Source: Anaerolineales bacterium UBA2317 (GTDB lineage: Bacteria; Chloroflexota; Anaerolineae; Anaerolineales; Villigracilaceae). From it: a DNA stretch of 25,021 nt. Under the pieces are notes generated by a model. That model saw only the letters and a program-made list of their open reading frames with translations, ran no database searches and had not been told where the DNA came from. Numbering within the stretch: position 1 is the stretch's first letter; every line of letters begins with the position of its first letter. The position numbers and the translations under genes are program-made. Positions 16,122 through 23,072 of the stretch are shown piece by piece. The DNA lies in assembly GCA_002345215.1 (NCBI GenBank), contig DDVH01000008.1, positions 1 to 25,021 of the forward strand. The letters are read 5' to 3'.

Positions 16122-16568
16122 CTACGCCTCTAACTGCTTCACAAAATGGACGAGTCTATCTACTTCTTTATAGCCTAGCTTTTCATGAGCGCGGATACTG
16201 GCTTCATTATCCAGCCACGTATCAGACCCCATCTCAGTACAGCCTTTTTCTTTTGCCCAATTTTCAGCCGCCCGAACCAACTCACCTGCCACGCCAGTTT
16301 TCCGAAACTCGCCATCTACAAACCATGCCTCTATATACCCCACTGGACTCGTCTCACAACCTTCTGCATATTCTCGAATGCTAGCTTCTAACATACCCGC
16401 TGGCTTGTCATTGACAAATGCCATAAAAATTAAGTCAATGTCACTGGCTAACACTTCATCCATATCAAACAACAAATAATCATCGGTTGCTTCGGGCCAT
16501 ACGCCTTTTCGCATTTGAAACCAAGCATCTTTTTCCGCACTGGTCACTTTTCGTATTTCAATTTGCAT
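16122..16568 (-). CDS. GNAT acetyltransferase, aminoglycoside 6'-N-acetyltransferase-like
   Basis: A 148-residue acetyl-CoA-dependent acetyltransferase. Blocks match the AAC(6')-I type: WFQMRKGVWPE near the N-terminus, GMLEASIREYAEG and TSPVGYIEAWFVDGEFRKTGVAGELV (the acetyl-CoA-binding loop is RKTGVAG), then GCTEMGSDTWLDN, and HEKLGYKEVDRLVHFVK at the end. In characterised relatives this enzyme acetylates the 6'-amino group of aminoglycosides. Many environmental homologues have other or unknown substrates, so resistance is inferred only. Start: ATG 16568 with GGAG 5 nt upstream. The open frame upstream of it runs through the palindromic repeat and is not coding. Confidence 0.82.
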   Translation of the reverse strand: MQIEIRKVTSAEKDAWFQMRKGVWPEATDDYLLFDMDEVLASDIDLIFMAFVNDKPAGMLEASIREYAEGCETSPVGYIEAWFVDGEFRKTGVAGELVRAAENWAKEKGCTEMGSDTWLDNEASIRAHEKLGYKEVDRLVHFVKQLEA

Positions 16569-16588
16569 ACATACTCCAACATTATTAT

Positions 16589-16689
16589 TAGCCACAGAGA
16601 CCACAGAGTTCACAGAGATTTTTTTGAGATTTCTCCTCAGAGGTCTCTGCCTGCACCATGCGCATGCACACGTGTGAACTCTGTGGCTA
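16589..16689. repeat. CACAGAG-type interspersed repeat with terminal inverted arms and two palindromes
   Basis: The left end TTAGCCACAGAG begins three CACAGAG-type units. The right end (TGTGAACTCTGTGGCTAA) is the inverse of the left end minus one 9-nt unit. Inside are two adjacent perfect 10-bp palindromes, CATGCGCATG (16657-16666) and CACACGTGTG (16667-16676), and GAGGTCTCTG, which can pair with CAGAGACC of the left arm. I recall similar CACAGAG repeats as common intergenic elements in several phyla. It separates two minus-strand genes. Confidence 0.7.
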
Positions 16690-16697
16690 AGCATTTT

Positions 16698-17168
16698 TCA
16701 AAATATGCGCGGAATCCAACGCGGAACTTTCTGACAGTATTCTTCGTACTCTTTGCCAAAGGTATTCTTCAAAATCGGTTCTTCTATTAAAGTAATCAAA
16801 ATTTGGTAAGCCAAAACGAAAAATAGAAAATACAAAATCATTACCCCTGAGCCAAACCAGAAGATATATCCAAGTAAGACAAACAATGCCCCCAAATAAA
16901 TCGGGTTACGGACATAACGATACAAGCCATGGATTATTAATTTCTTGGGCGGGTCAAGATGAGCAGGCGTACCAAAACCTCTTTTTACCATATCCACTGA
17001 ACACCAAATGATGATGAATGTTCCTATTAAATAGAATGGGATGGATAAAAGAGAAAAAAAGCCTGTGTTAAAAATCAAAACATCGCTTGAGGCAATTTGA
17101 TAAGGGAAGTAATAAGTAAAAAAACCGTGCATGATTCCCATGTAGAGAATGGTTTTGAGTGTATTCAT
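16698..17168 (-). CDS. membrane methyltransferase of the ICMT/PEMT type, copy 1
   Basis: A 156-residue integral membrane protein of the isoprenylcysteine/phospholipid methyltransferase superfamily; the substrate is unknown. Four or five hydrophobic segments are visible. The family core is GTPAHLDPPKKLIIHGLYRYVRNPIYLGA (about 66-94), where the RNP motif and surroundings bind S-adenosylmethionine, followed by EEPILKNTFGKEYEEYCQKVPRWIPR at the C-terminus. It is clearly a paralogue of the next gene upstream, sharing GTPA-L-PPK-L and YVRNP-Y-G. The start ATG lies 7 nt after a long hairpin whose 3' arm contains the likely ribosome site. Confidence 0.88.
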   Translation of the reverse strand: MNTLKTILYMGIMHGFFTYYFPYQIASSDVLIFNTGFFSLLSIPFYLIGTFIIIWCSVDMVKRGFGTPAHLDPPKKLIIHGLYRYVRNPIYLGALFVLLGYIFWFGSGVMILYFLFFVLAYQILITLIEEPILKNTFGKEYEEYCQKVPRWIPRIF

Positions 17169-17175
17169 AGTAAAT

Positions 17176-17208
17176 AGACCTCGGAGGTTTTAAAAACCTC
17201 CGAGGTCT
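17176..17208 (-). promoter_or_regulatory. hairpin covering the ribosome site of ICMT copy 1
   Basis: A perfect 16-bp inverted repeat around one base (AGACCTCGGAGGTTTT and complement) begins 7 nt after the stop of copy 2 and ends 7 nt before the start of copy 1. The 3' arm on the minus strand reads CCTCCGAGGTCT; its GAGG lies 10 nt before the ATG and is the only Shine-Dalgarno-like element. No good T-tract follows (ATTTACTATG), so it may be a weak terminator, a translational switch or an mRNA stabiliser. Confidence 0.6.
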
Positions 17209-17214
17209 GGTGAA

Positions 17215-17679
17215 TTAAAATCTCGGAATCCAACGGGGAGTTTTCCTCATATATGTTTCATAACTCGCACCAAATGTTTTCTTGAGGTGTGACTCTTCAT
17301 ACAAAGTGACAAATGAATGTACAGCGATAAAATATAAAATTAAGTAAAGCAACAAATTCCAATATCCAAACCACAGAAAGTATCCTAAATTAATTAGAAA
17401 TACTCCCACATACATCGGGTTGCGGACATATTGATACAAGCCAGCAACAACTAATTCCTTTGGTGGTTCTAGTGGAGCAGGCGTGCCTTTGCCTTTTTGC
17501 ACAAAATCATAAAAACACCAAACTAATGTAGCAAATCCAATTACCCAAAGTGGAAATGCTAGATAAGAAAATAATCCTGTATTGATTTGATTTCCATTTC
17601 TGAAAAACATTAAAGGAATCAAACCTGCTACTGTGCCAGGTGCGAGTATAAAAAAGAGAATGGATTTGAACGCAATCAT
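17215..17679 (-). CDS. membrane methyltransferase of the ICMT/PEMT type, copy 2
   Basis: A 154-residue integral membrane protein of the same superfamily as its downstream neighbour. The core GTPAPLEPPKELVVAGLYQYVRNPMYVGV is at about 65-93, and the end is EESHLKKTFGASYETYMRKTPRWIPRF. The hydrophobic profile matches copy 1 (segments near 4-22, 38-58, 92-110 and 115-135). The ATG shares one base with the stop codon of the 68-residue gene upstream (TAATG), so the two are translationally coupled. The substrate cannot be read from the sequence. Confidence 0.88.
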   Translation of the reverse strand: MIAFKSILFFILAPGTVAGLIPLMFFRNGNQINTGLFSYLAFPLWVIGFATLVWCFYDFVQKGKGTPAPLEPPKELVVAGLYQYVRNPMYVGVFLINLGYFLWFGYWNLLLYLILYFIAVHSFVTLYEESHLKKTFGASYETYMRKTPRWIPRF

Positions 17680-17885
17680 TAAGAATCAGTTCTTGTCAGA
17701 AAATATGTAAACACAGCCACACCACTAAAAAATAAAATTCCACCAATAACACCGATTATCCAACGTGGAATATCAAGGTCAATTGGAAGCACATCAAAGT
17801 AAATTAATAATGCAATTGCACCAAGCAAAGCATCCAGTCCACCTGAAATCATAAAAACGGTTCGTTTGGTACTTTGATTATCCAT
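17679..17885 (-). CDS. small two-segment membrane protein, unknown
   Basis: A 68-residue hypothetical protein with two hydrophobic segments (about 11-30 and 42-63) split by IDLDIPRW, and a short polar start MDNQSTKRT. No family recognised. Its reality is supported by its place in a tightly packed operon: it begins 12 nt after the 86-residue gene (with a GAGG 7 nt before the ATG) and its stop overlaps the next start by one base. Confidence 0.7.
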   Translation of the reverse strand: MDNQSTKRTVFMISGGLDALLGAIALLIYFDVLPIDLDIPRWIIGVIGGILFFSGVAVFTYFLTRTDS

Positions 17886-17897
17886 GTTTACCTCAAA

Positions 17898-18158
17898 TTA
17901 TTTCTTTTGAAATTTATTGATTACAAATGCACTGACTAAATACCAAAAAGCTAAGTCAAGAAATAAATACAAGCTATTGAATTCAAAACAAACTTCATTA
18001 GGCTGACATGGTCCCCAACCTAGATAGAACTGTAAGGGAAAGCCATGCGGAAATGTATCTGAAATTCTGGAGATGATATACATTCTCCACAACCAACTGG
18101 ATAGAATAAATAAAACAAGTGCAAAAAATATTTTTGTAAATGTAGGTTTCAAAAACAT
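17898..18158 (-). CDS. small membrane protein, unknown
   Basis: An 86-residue hypothetical protein. A hydrophobic segment near 8-27 and another near 64-80 flank a loop with two cysteines (about 51 and 57, CQPNEVC), so the loop could be disulfide-bonded outside the cytoplasm. The ATG lies 3 nt after the polX stop codon, with a GGGGA ribosome site inside the end of polX, so it is co-transcribed and probably co-translated with polX. I do not recognise a family. Confidence 0.7.
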   Translation of the reverse strand: MFLKPTFTKIFFALVLFILSSWLWRMYIISRISDTFPHGFPLQFYLGWGPCQPNEVCFEFNSLYLFLDLAFWYLVSAFVINKFQKK

Positions 18159-18161
18159 TTT

Positions 18162-19889
18162 TTATCCCCGTTTCTTTAACCAATCCAATAATTTCTTTGG
18201 CGTCCAAGTATTAATCACATCATCTTTCAAAATGCCTGCGCGGCGTGCAATCGCAACACCATAAGGAAGCATATCGTAATCTTCTTCAGAGTGAGCATCA
18301 GTGTTAATGCTGAGGAGAACACCCAATTCTTTCGCGCGGCGAGCATGATGATCGTCAAGATCGAGGCGGTAGGGACTTGCACTCATTTCCATTGCCACAC
18401 CAGATTTTGCGGCGGCTTTGAGAATCACTTCCATATCTAAATCGGCACCTTCACGGTCTGGGATTTCACGTCCAGTGGGATGACCGATAATATCTACATG
18501 TGGATTGTTAATTGCATTCAACAAACGTTCGGTAACTTTTTCTCGGGGTTGACGAAGGCTTGAGTGAAGCGAAGCAACTACAAGGTCGAGTGAGGCGAGA
18601 AAATCATCAGGATAATCTAGTGAACCATCAGCTTTAATTTCCACTTCACTTGAATGCAAAATCGTGATTTCATCACCAAATTGTTTTTGAAGTTTTTTAA
18701 TTTCAGCGGCTTGCTGTTTATGCCGTTCAACAGACAAACCATTGGCAACACCCAAACTCACGGAATGATCTGAAAAGACAATCACTTTCAAACCACGCTT
18801 AATAGCGGCTTTGGTCATATCAAGCATTGACAATGCACCATCACTGTAAGTTGAGTGCATGTGCAAATTAGATTTTATATCTTTCACTTCAATCAACTTC
18901 GGAAGTTTATTGGCTTTTGCTAATGCGATTTCATCACGACCTTCACGCAGTTCTGGCGGAATCCATTGCAAACCAAGAGTTTTATAAACTTCTTCTTCTG
19001 TTGCACAAAAAATTTCTTTTTTGTTTTTTACATTCAAAAAAGAATGTTCAGATAAAGATAGCCCTTTATCCAACGCGAGTTGACGTAATTGCACATTATG
19101 GTCTTTTGAACCTGTTGCATATTGAAGTGCTGTACCAAATTTTTCTGGCGCATGCACCCACACTTGTGCACGAATGCCATCCGAAAATTCGATACTAGAT
19201 TTGAATTCGCCTTTCCCCAACACACGACTCACACGCGGCAAAGTTGTAAATGCTTCCATCACCGCTTTAGAATCTTTTGCCGCAACTAAAATATCCAAAT
19301 CCCCCACTGTCGAACGCATCCTTCTTAAACTTCCAGCAGGTTGCGCGTCTACGACGCCTTTTACCTTTTTCAACGCCGCAATAATTTCATTTGCAAGCGG
19401 AAGTGCTCTGCCAACAGAAATTCTTCCCGTCCTTCTACTTAATGAAGCCAGCCCTTCCAAAATCGCAGTTTCAGATTTTGCACCCATGCCTGGCAAGTTT
19501 TTTAACTTGCCAGCCTTAGCAGCTTTTTCCAAATCAACCAATGATGTAATTTTTAATTCCTTTGAAATCATCGCTATCTTTTTCGGTCCAAGGCTTGGCA
19601 CTTTCATCCAAGCTGCCAAATCGGGATGCACTTCTTTTTTTAATTTTTCTAAAAATTCCAATTTGCCTGTTGAAAGTAATTCATCAATTTTTTCCGCAAT
19701 GGCTTTGCCAACTCCAGGAATTTCCAACAATGTCCCCTCTTTCGAATACTCACTCGCTTCACGACTCAACCCAATTAAACTTTCTGCGGCTTTGCGATAG
19801 GCGATTGTCTTAAAAATAATTTCACCTCTGATTTCAAGCAAATCTGCAATCAAAGTAAATGTATCTGCAAGTTGTTTGTTGTTCATCAT
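18162..19889 (-). CDS. polX: DNA polymerase/3'-5' exonuclease PolX
   Basis: A 575-residue family X polymerase fused to a PHP phosphoesterase, acting in base-excision or end repair. Helix-hairpin-helix motifs (EIPGVGKAIAEKI, about 56-68; NLPGMGAKSETAI, 131-143) lead to a nucleotidyltransferase part with GSLRRMRSTVGDLDILVAA (Asp197 and Asp199 are metal ligands). The expected third aspartate appears to be Gln242 (GIRAQVWV), followed by FGTALQYATGSKDHNVQLR. The PHP domain (341-575) keeps LHMHSTYSDG, FSDHS, SSEVEI, SLHSS, IGHPTG and NTDAHSEED, so exonuclease activity is expected, whereas polymerase activity is uncertain. The first ATG (19889) has GAGG 6 nt upstream; a TATAAT lies at 19912-19907. 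It heads an operon of small membrane genes. Confidence 0.93.
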   Translation of the reverse strand: MMNNKQLADTFTLIADLLEIRGEIIFKTIAYRKAAESLIGLSREASEYSKEGTLLEIPGVGKAIAEKIDELLSTGKLEFLEKLKKEVHPDLAAWMKVPSLGPKKIAMISKELKITSLVDLEKAAKAGKLKNLPGMGAKSETAILEGLASLSRRTGRISVGRALPLANEIIAALKKVKGVVDAQPAGSLRRMRSTVGDLDILVAAKDSKAVMEAFTTLPRVSRVLGKGEFKSSIEFSDGIRAQVWVHAPEKFGTALQYATGSKDHNVQLRQLALDKGLSLSEHSFLNVKNKKEIFCATEEEVYKTLGLQWIPPELREGRDEIALAKANKLPKLIEVKDIKSNLHMHSTYSDGALSMLDMTKAAIKRGLKVIVFSDHSVSLGVANGLSVERHKQQAAEIKKLQKQFGDEITILHSSEVEIKADGSLDYPDDFLASLDLVVASLHSSLRQPREKVTERLLNAINNPHVDIIGHPTGREIPDREGADLDMEVILKAAAKSGVAMEMSASPYRLDLDDHHARRAKELGVLLSINTDAHSEEDYDMLPYGVAIARRAGILKDDVINTWTPKKLLDWLKKRG

Positions 19890-19906
19890 GGGTTACCTCA
19901 ATTGCG

Positions 19907-19914
19907 ATTATACT
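19907..19914. promoter_or_regulatory. overlapping divergent -10 boxes for polX and the methyltransferase
   Basis: ATTATACT reads TATAAT on the minus strand (19912-19907, with TTGTGA 16 nt upstream) for polX and TATACT on the plus strand (19909-19914) for the methyltransferase, whose ATG at 19924 follows after 9 nt without a ribosome site. The two promoters share four bases, so only one polymerase can bind at a time. Confidence 0.5.
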
Positions 19915-19923
19915 CCGCACGAT

Positions 19924-20463
19924 ATGAATCACAACGACCATGTGAATTTAATCAAACCAGCATTTCTTGATGAAACCCCAAACGCCTCTTTTGCTGACTT
20001 TGGAGCTGGTTCTGGCGCGTTTACATTAGCCTTGCGTGAAGTTTTGGGTGTATCCGCAACAATCTACGCAGTAGATAAAGATAAATCTTCGCTAAGAGAA
20101 TTAGAAAATTCCTACGCCGCCTGTTTTCATTCCACATCAAATCTGATTGTGATGCAAGCAGATTTTTCAAAACCATTAAACCTCCCACCTCTCGACGGAA
20201 TCTTAATGGCAAACTCACTTCACTTTTTCAAAGATAGAGTGAAGGTTTTACAGCATGTCAAATCGTTTCTCAAACCAAATGGAAAATTAATCATAGTTGA
20301 ATACAATGTGGACAAAGGTAATATATGGGTTCCATATCCATTTTCATTTGCTACTTTTGGAAAACTTACTAAAGAAGCAGGTTTTACCGACCCACAATTA
20401 CTTGCTACTCACTCTTCAAGATTTTTAGATGGATTCTATTCAGCAATAACATACACAAAATGA
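19924..20463 (+). CDS. class I SAM-dependent methyltransferase
   Basis: A 179-residue soluble methyltransferase. SAM motif I is FADFGAGSGAFTLAL (23-37), the acidic end of strand 2 is YAVDKDKSSL, motif III-like VMQADFSKP precedes LDGILMANSLHFF and FLKPNGKLIIVEYN, all normal for the Rossmann fold. The acceptor is unknown. I chose the ATG at 19924 because it is followed at once by conserved-looking sequence and stands 9 nt after a -10 box; an open frame from 19876 would overlap polX. The TGA overlaps the next ATG (ATGA), linking it to the glycosyltransferase gene. Confidence 0.85.
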   Translation: MNHNDHVNLIKPAFLDETPNASFADFGAGSGAFTLALREVLGVSATIYAVDKDKSSLRELENSYAACFHSTSNLIVMQADFSKPLNLPPLDGILMANSLHFFKDRVKVLQHVKSFLKPNGKLIIVEYNVDKGNIWVPYPFSFATFGKLTKEAGFTDPQLLATHSSRFLDGFYSAITYTK

Positions 20464-21968
20464 ATTATTTAAAAAAACATTTTCTATTCATCATTATCAT
20501 AATTAGTGGAACGCTGGCTCTCTTACGATTCAATTCCCTGCAAATCGGCACATCATATGATGATGCTCATTACATTATCCTCGCCGAAAGTTTAGCAAGT
20601 GGACAAGGTTATGAGTTAATCAACTTCCCACGTCCCCAAGCAGAACGAGCATTTCCACCAGGTTTTCCGCTTTTATTAACTCCGCTTACATTTTTATTTC
20701 CAAACAATTATTCGATTTTGAAAATATTTTCTCTTGTTTTGTGGTTATCATCTATTTATTTAATTTACAAACTTTTTTCAAAGAGACTTGCTTCACCTTA
20801 TCTTGAAGTCTTAGTCGCGTTAGTTACATTAAATCCATTACTAATCGGCACATCTGTCACAGTGATGTCCGAGTCTGCATATTTGTTTTTTTCTTTGTTG
20901 GCTTTATATCTTTTTGATAAATGGGAAAATGCAGAAAGTCAAAAACAAACTTGGCTGATTGTTTTGATTTCAATATTTATTTTTTATACCCAACTCATCC
21001 GTACAATCGGCATTGCATTATTCATTGCATTTGTTATTTATCTTTTATTCACACGTCGTTTTCGGGAACTTACAATTTCAGTTATTGTTTTCTTAATTGG
21101 CACAATCATCCAAAGGTTCATTACAGGTTCTCTGATTTCTTCAGGGTATCAGTCACAAGTTTTCAACAGCTCTATTCCAGAAAAAATTGGACAAGTTTGG
21201 TCAAACATCATTGGCTATTACAACGAAGTGATATCAAGTTCATTGATTCCGATTTTCGGTTCGCGGCTTGATTCAATTTTAGAAAACTATAGTTTGGGAT
21301 TTATCCCTCTCATTTTCAACATTATCATTCTTTTTCTTATTGCATTCGGCATTTTCAAAACAAAGCCAAAACTAGAATGGTTACATATTTACTTTGTTAT
21401 TTATGTTTGTGGTATTCTCGCGTTTTGGAATCCTAACGTAGGAAGTGTGAAAGCAAGATTTCTGATTCCGATTTTGCCGTTTTTATATTTTTATTTTTTG
21501 AATGGTATAAATTTTTTTATAGAAAAATTTCCGCAATCAAATCGCGTGGTAGTTACGCTTGCAATTTTGATTTCCATTCCGCTTTTCGCGCGAAACATTC
21601 AAGATGTTATTAATCCTGTAAAAAATCAAATCACAGATTTATCTATCGGCGCAAATTGGGTTGCAGAAAATTCTCCGGCCGATTCTATTGTCATGGTCAA
21701 TGAGCCTGTGCCTGCTTACCTGCATGTGCAAAGAAAAACAATTAACTTCCCAAAGCAAAATCAAGATTTGATTCGATATTTAGATAACCAAGAGATTGAT
21801 TACATCATCATCTCACCATTATTACAATCGCCTCGCTCTCTTGACCTTGACCCGTTCATCCAGAACGAAGTTTTACCTGTACTTGAATCAAATCCAGATT
21901 TGTTTACACTTGTGTATGAAAACAAAGAACACAATGTATTTGTATATCAATATAATAGTGGAAATTAA
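20460..21968 (+). CDS. GT-C family membrane glycosyltransferase (ArnT/PMT-like)
   Basis: A 502-residue integral membrane protein with about ten hydrophobic segments, starting at 8-22. The first outer loop has a DD motif (TSYDDAHYIILAESLASGQG, Asp34 and Asp35), the catalytic acid signature of lipid-phosphate-sugar-dependent GT-C enzymes. ERAFPPGFPLLLTPL is the next family-like block. The C-terminal 110 residues (after about 390) are a soluble domain outside the membrane. It should transfer a sugar from a polyprenyl-phosphate donor to an envelope acceptor, neither of which can be named. The start overlaps the methyltransferase stop. Base composition is more AT-rich than in the flanking genes, as expected for a hydrophobic protein. 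Confidence 0.83.
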   Translation: MNYLKKHFLFIIIIISGTLALLRFNSLQIGTSYDDAHYIILAESLASGQGYELINFPRPQAERAFPPGFPLLLTPLTFLFPNNYSILKIFSLVLWLSSIYLIYKLFSKRLASPYLEVLVALVTLNPLLIGTSVTVMSESAYLFFSLLALYLFDKWENAESQKQTWLIVLISIFIFYTQLIRTIGIALFIAFVIYLLFTRRFRELTISVIVFLIGTIIQRFITGSLISSGYQSQVFNSSIPEKIGQVWSNIIGYYNEVISSSLIPIFGSRLDSILENYSLGFIPLIFNIIILFLIAFGIFKTKPKLEWLHIYFVIYVCGILAFWNPNVGSVKARFLIPILPFLYFYFLNGINFFIEKFPQSNRVVVTLAILISIPLFARNIQDVINPVKNQITDLSIGANWVAENSPADSIVMVNEPVPAYLHVQRKTINFPKQNQDLIRYLDNQEIDYIIISPLLQSPRSLDLDPFIQNEVLPVLESNPDLFTLVYENKEHNVFVYQYNSGN

Positions 21969-22030
21969 TTTTTTCACAAACATCAGTTAAAATAGAACAA
22001 TTCATTCAGCATAGAGGCATCTTTTAAATT

Positions 22031-23071
22031 ATGGCATCCAGCAAGTCAAAGACAAAAAGAATAATCGCAAAAAAACTTCCAAAATTTGAACTGGATGTAT
22101 ATTCACAACTCACATTAAGTGATTTGATTGTATTCGCACTTTCTTATTTAGAAGAAAAACAAGTGGATGCCACTACCGAAGAAATTATTTCAATTTGTTT
22201 TCGTTTGTTCCCAAACAGTTTTGGATTAAAGAAATATCCACGCTGGCCCGATTCAGCTTTGGTGATTCGACGGCTGAATGATGCGCGTGAAAAGAAACTC
22301 ATCAAAGGCAACCCGAATGATGGATTTGCTCTGACTTTCAAAGGAAAACAAGTTGCTAGAAGGGTCACAAAAGCCTTAGGCATTCTTCCGAAAAAGAAAG
22401 CCAAGCCTGCCCGAAAACAAAAACCTGCTGCTTTGGTTCTGACGAAGAAAACTTTGCGCCGAAGAGTGCGAAAGCCACTTCAAACAAAACCTGCCAAGAA
22501 AAAGCTTACGAAGCAGAAACCAAACAAGAAAAAAATTGTACCGAAAAAACCAATTCAAAAAGCAGTTATCAAAAAGCAAACCGTTACAAAAGTAAAACCA
22601 AAGCAAATTAAAACTGCCAAGAAAAAAGTATTGGTAAAGAAACCACAACCCAAGCAATTGACGTTGGCTTTACCACCTGTTCAAGCGAAGAAAAAAGTTG
22701 AAGTTAAAAAGAAACAGGTTGAGGTTAAGAAAGAAGCGGTTGTAGCCAAGCCGAAGCCTGTTGAAGTTGTTAAAACTATCCCCGCACCAGTTGTATCAAA
22801 AGAAGAAAAAGTAAAAGCGGGTAAAGTACTTAAGATGGTTGAGAAATCGGATGCGTATCGTTTGTATGCCAAGAATGGCAAGCACGCCAAGATTAGTGAA
22901 TTTGATTTTAGAAATATGTTGTTCGCAACGATGGAATCTTCATCGGATACGTTGACGAGAAATGTTGGTTTATTCAAACGTTATGCAGATATGTATAAGC
23001 GCAATGATTTGATTAAGTTTTTTGATTATTGCGAAGAACATTTTGCATGGATATTAAAAAAGAAGAGATGA
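22031..23071 (+). CDS. winged-helix-like protein with lysine-rich tail, partner of the GHKL ATPase
   Basis: A 346-residue protein I cannot name. Residues 25-115 look like a helical, winged-helix-type fold (LTLSDLIVFALSYLEEK...EIISICFRLFPNSFG...RWPDSALVIRRLNDAREKKLI) ending in a possible wing (GFALTFKGKQVARRV). Residues 118-250 are a long disordered Lys/Ala/Pro-rich stretch resembling histone H1 tails, which should bind nucleic acid without sequence specificity. A small C-terminal helical domain (about 268-346, LKMVEKSDAYRLYAK...FDYCEEHFAWIL) may be the contact for the ATPase. The stop lies 1 nt before the ATPase start, so the two are made together. The ATG at 22031 has an AGAGG 13 nt upstream, rather far. 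Function is inferred from context only. Confidence 0.75.
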   Translation: MASSKSKTKRIIAKKLPKFELDVYSQLTLSDLIVFALSYLEEKQVDATTEEIISICFRLFPNSFGLKKYPRWPDSALVIRRLNDAREKKLIKGNPNDGFALTFKGKQVARRVTKALGILPKKKAKPARKQKPAALVLTKKTLRRRVRKPLQTKPAKKKLTKQKPNKKKIVPKKPIQKAVIKKQTVTKVKPKQIKTAKKKVLVKKPQPKQLTLALPPVQAKKKVEVKKKQVEVKKEAVVAKPKPVEVVKTIPAPVVSKEEKVKAGKVLKMVEKSDAYRLYAKNGKHAKISEFDFRNMLFATMESSSDTLTRNVGLFKRYADMYKRNDLIKFFDYCEEHFAWILKKKR

Positions 23072-23072
23072 T

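Noticed and set aside
16569..16694. A longer N-terminus for the acetyltransferase
   Set aside because: It would be encoded by the CACAGAG palindromic repeat, is Cys/Arg-rich and unlike GNAT proteins; the ATG at 16568 has a good ribosome site.
19174..19800. A 208-codon open frame on the plus strand
   Set aside because: It is antisense to polX, which has complete family motifs here; the frame is a by-product of codon use.
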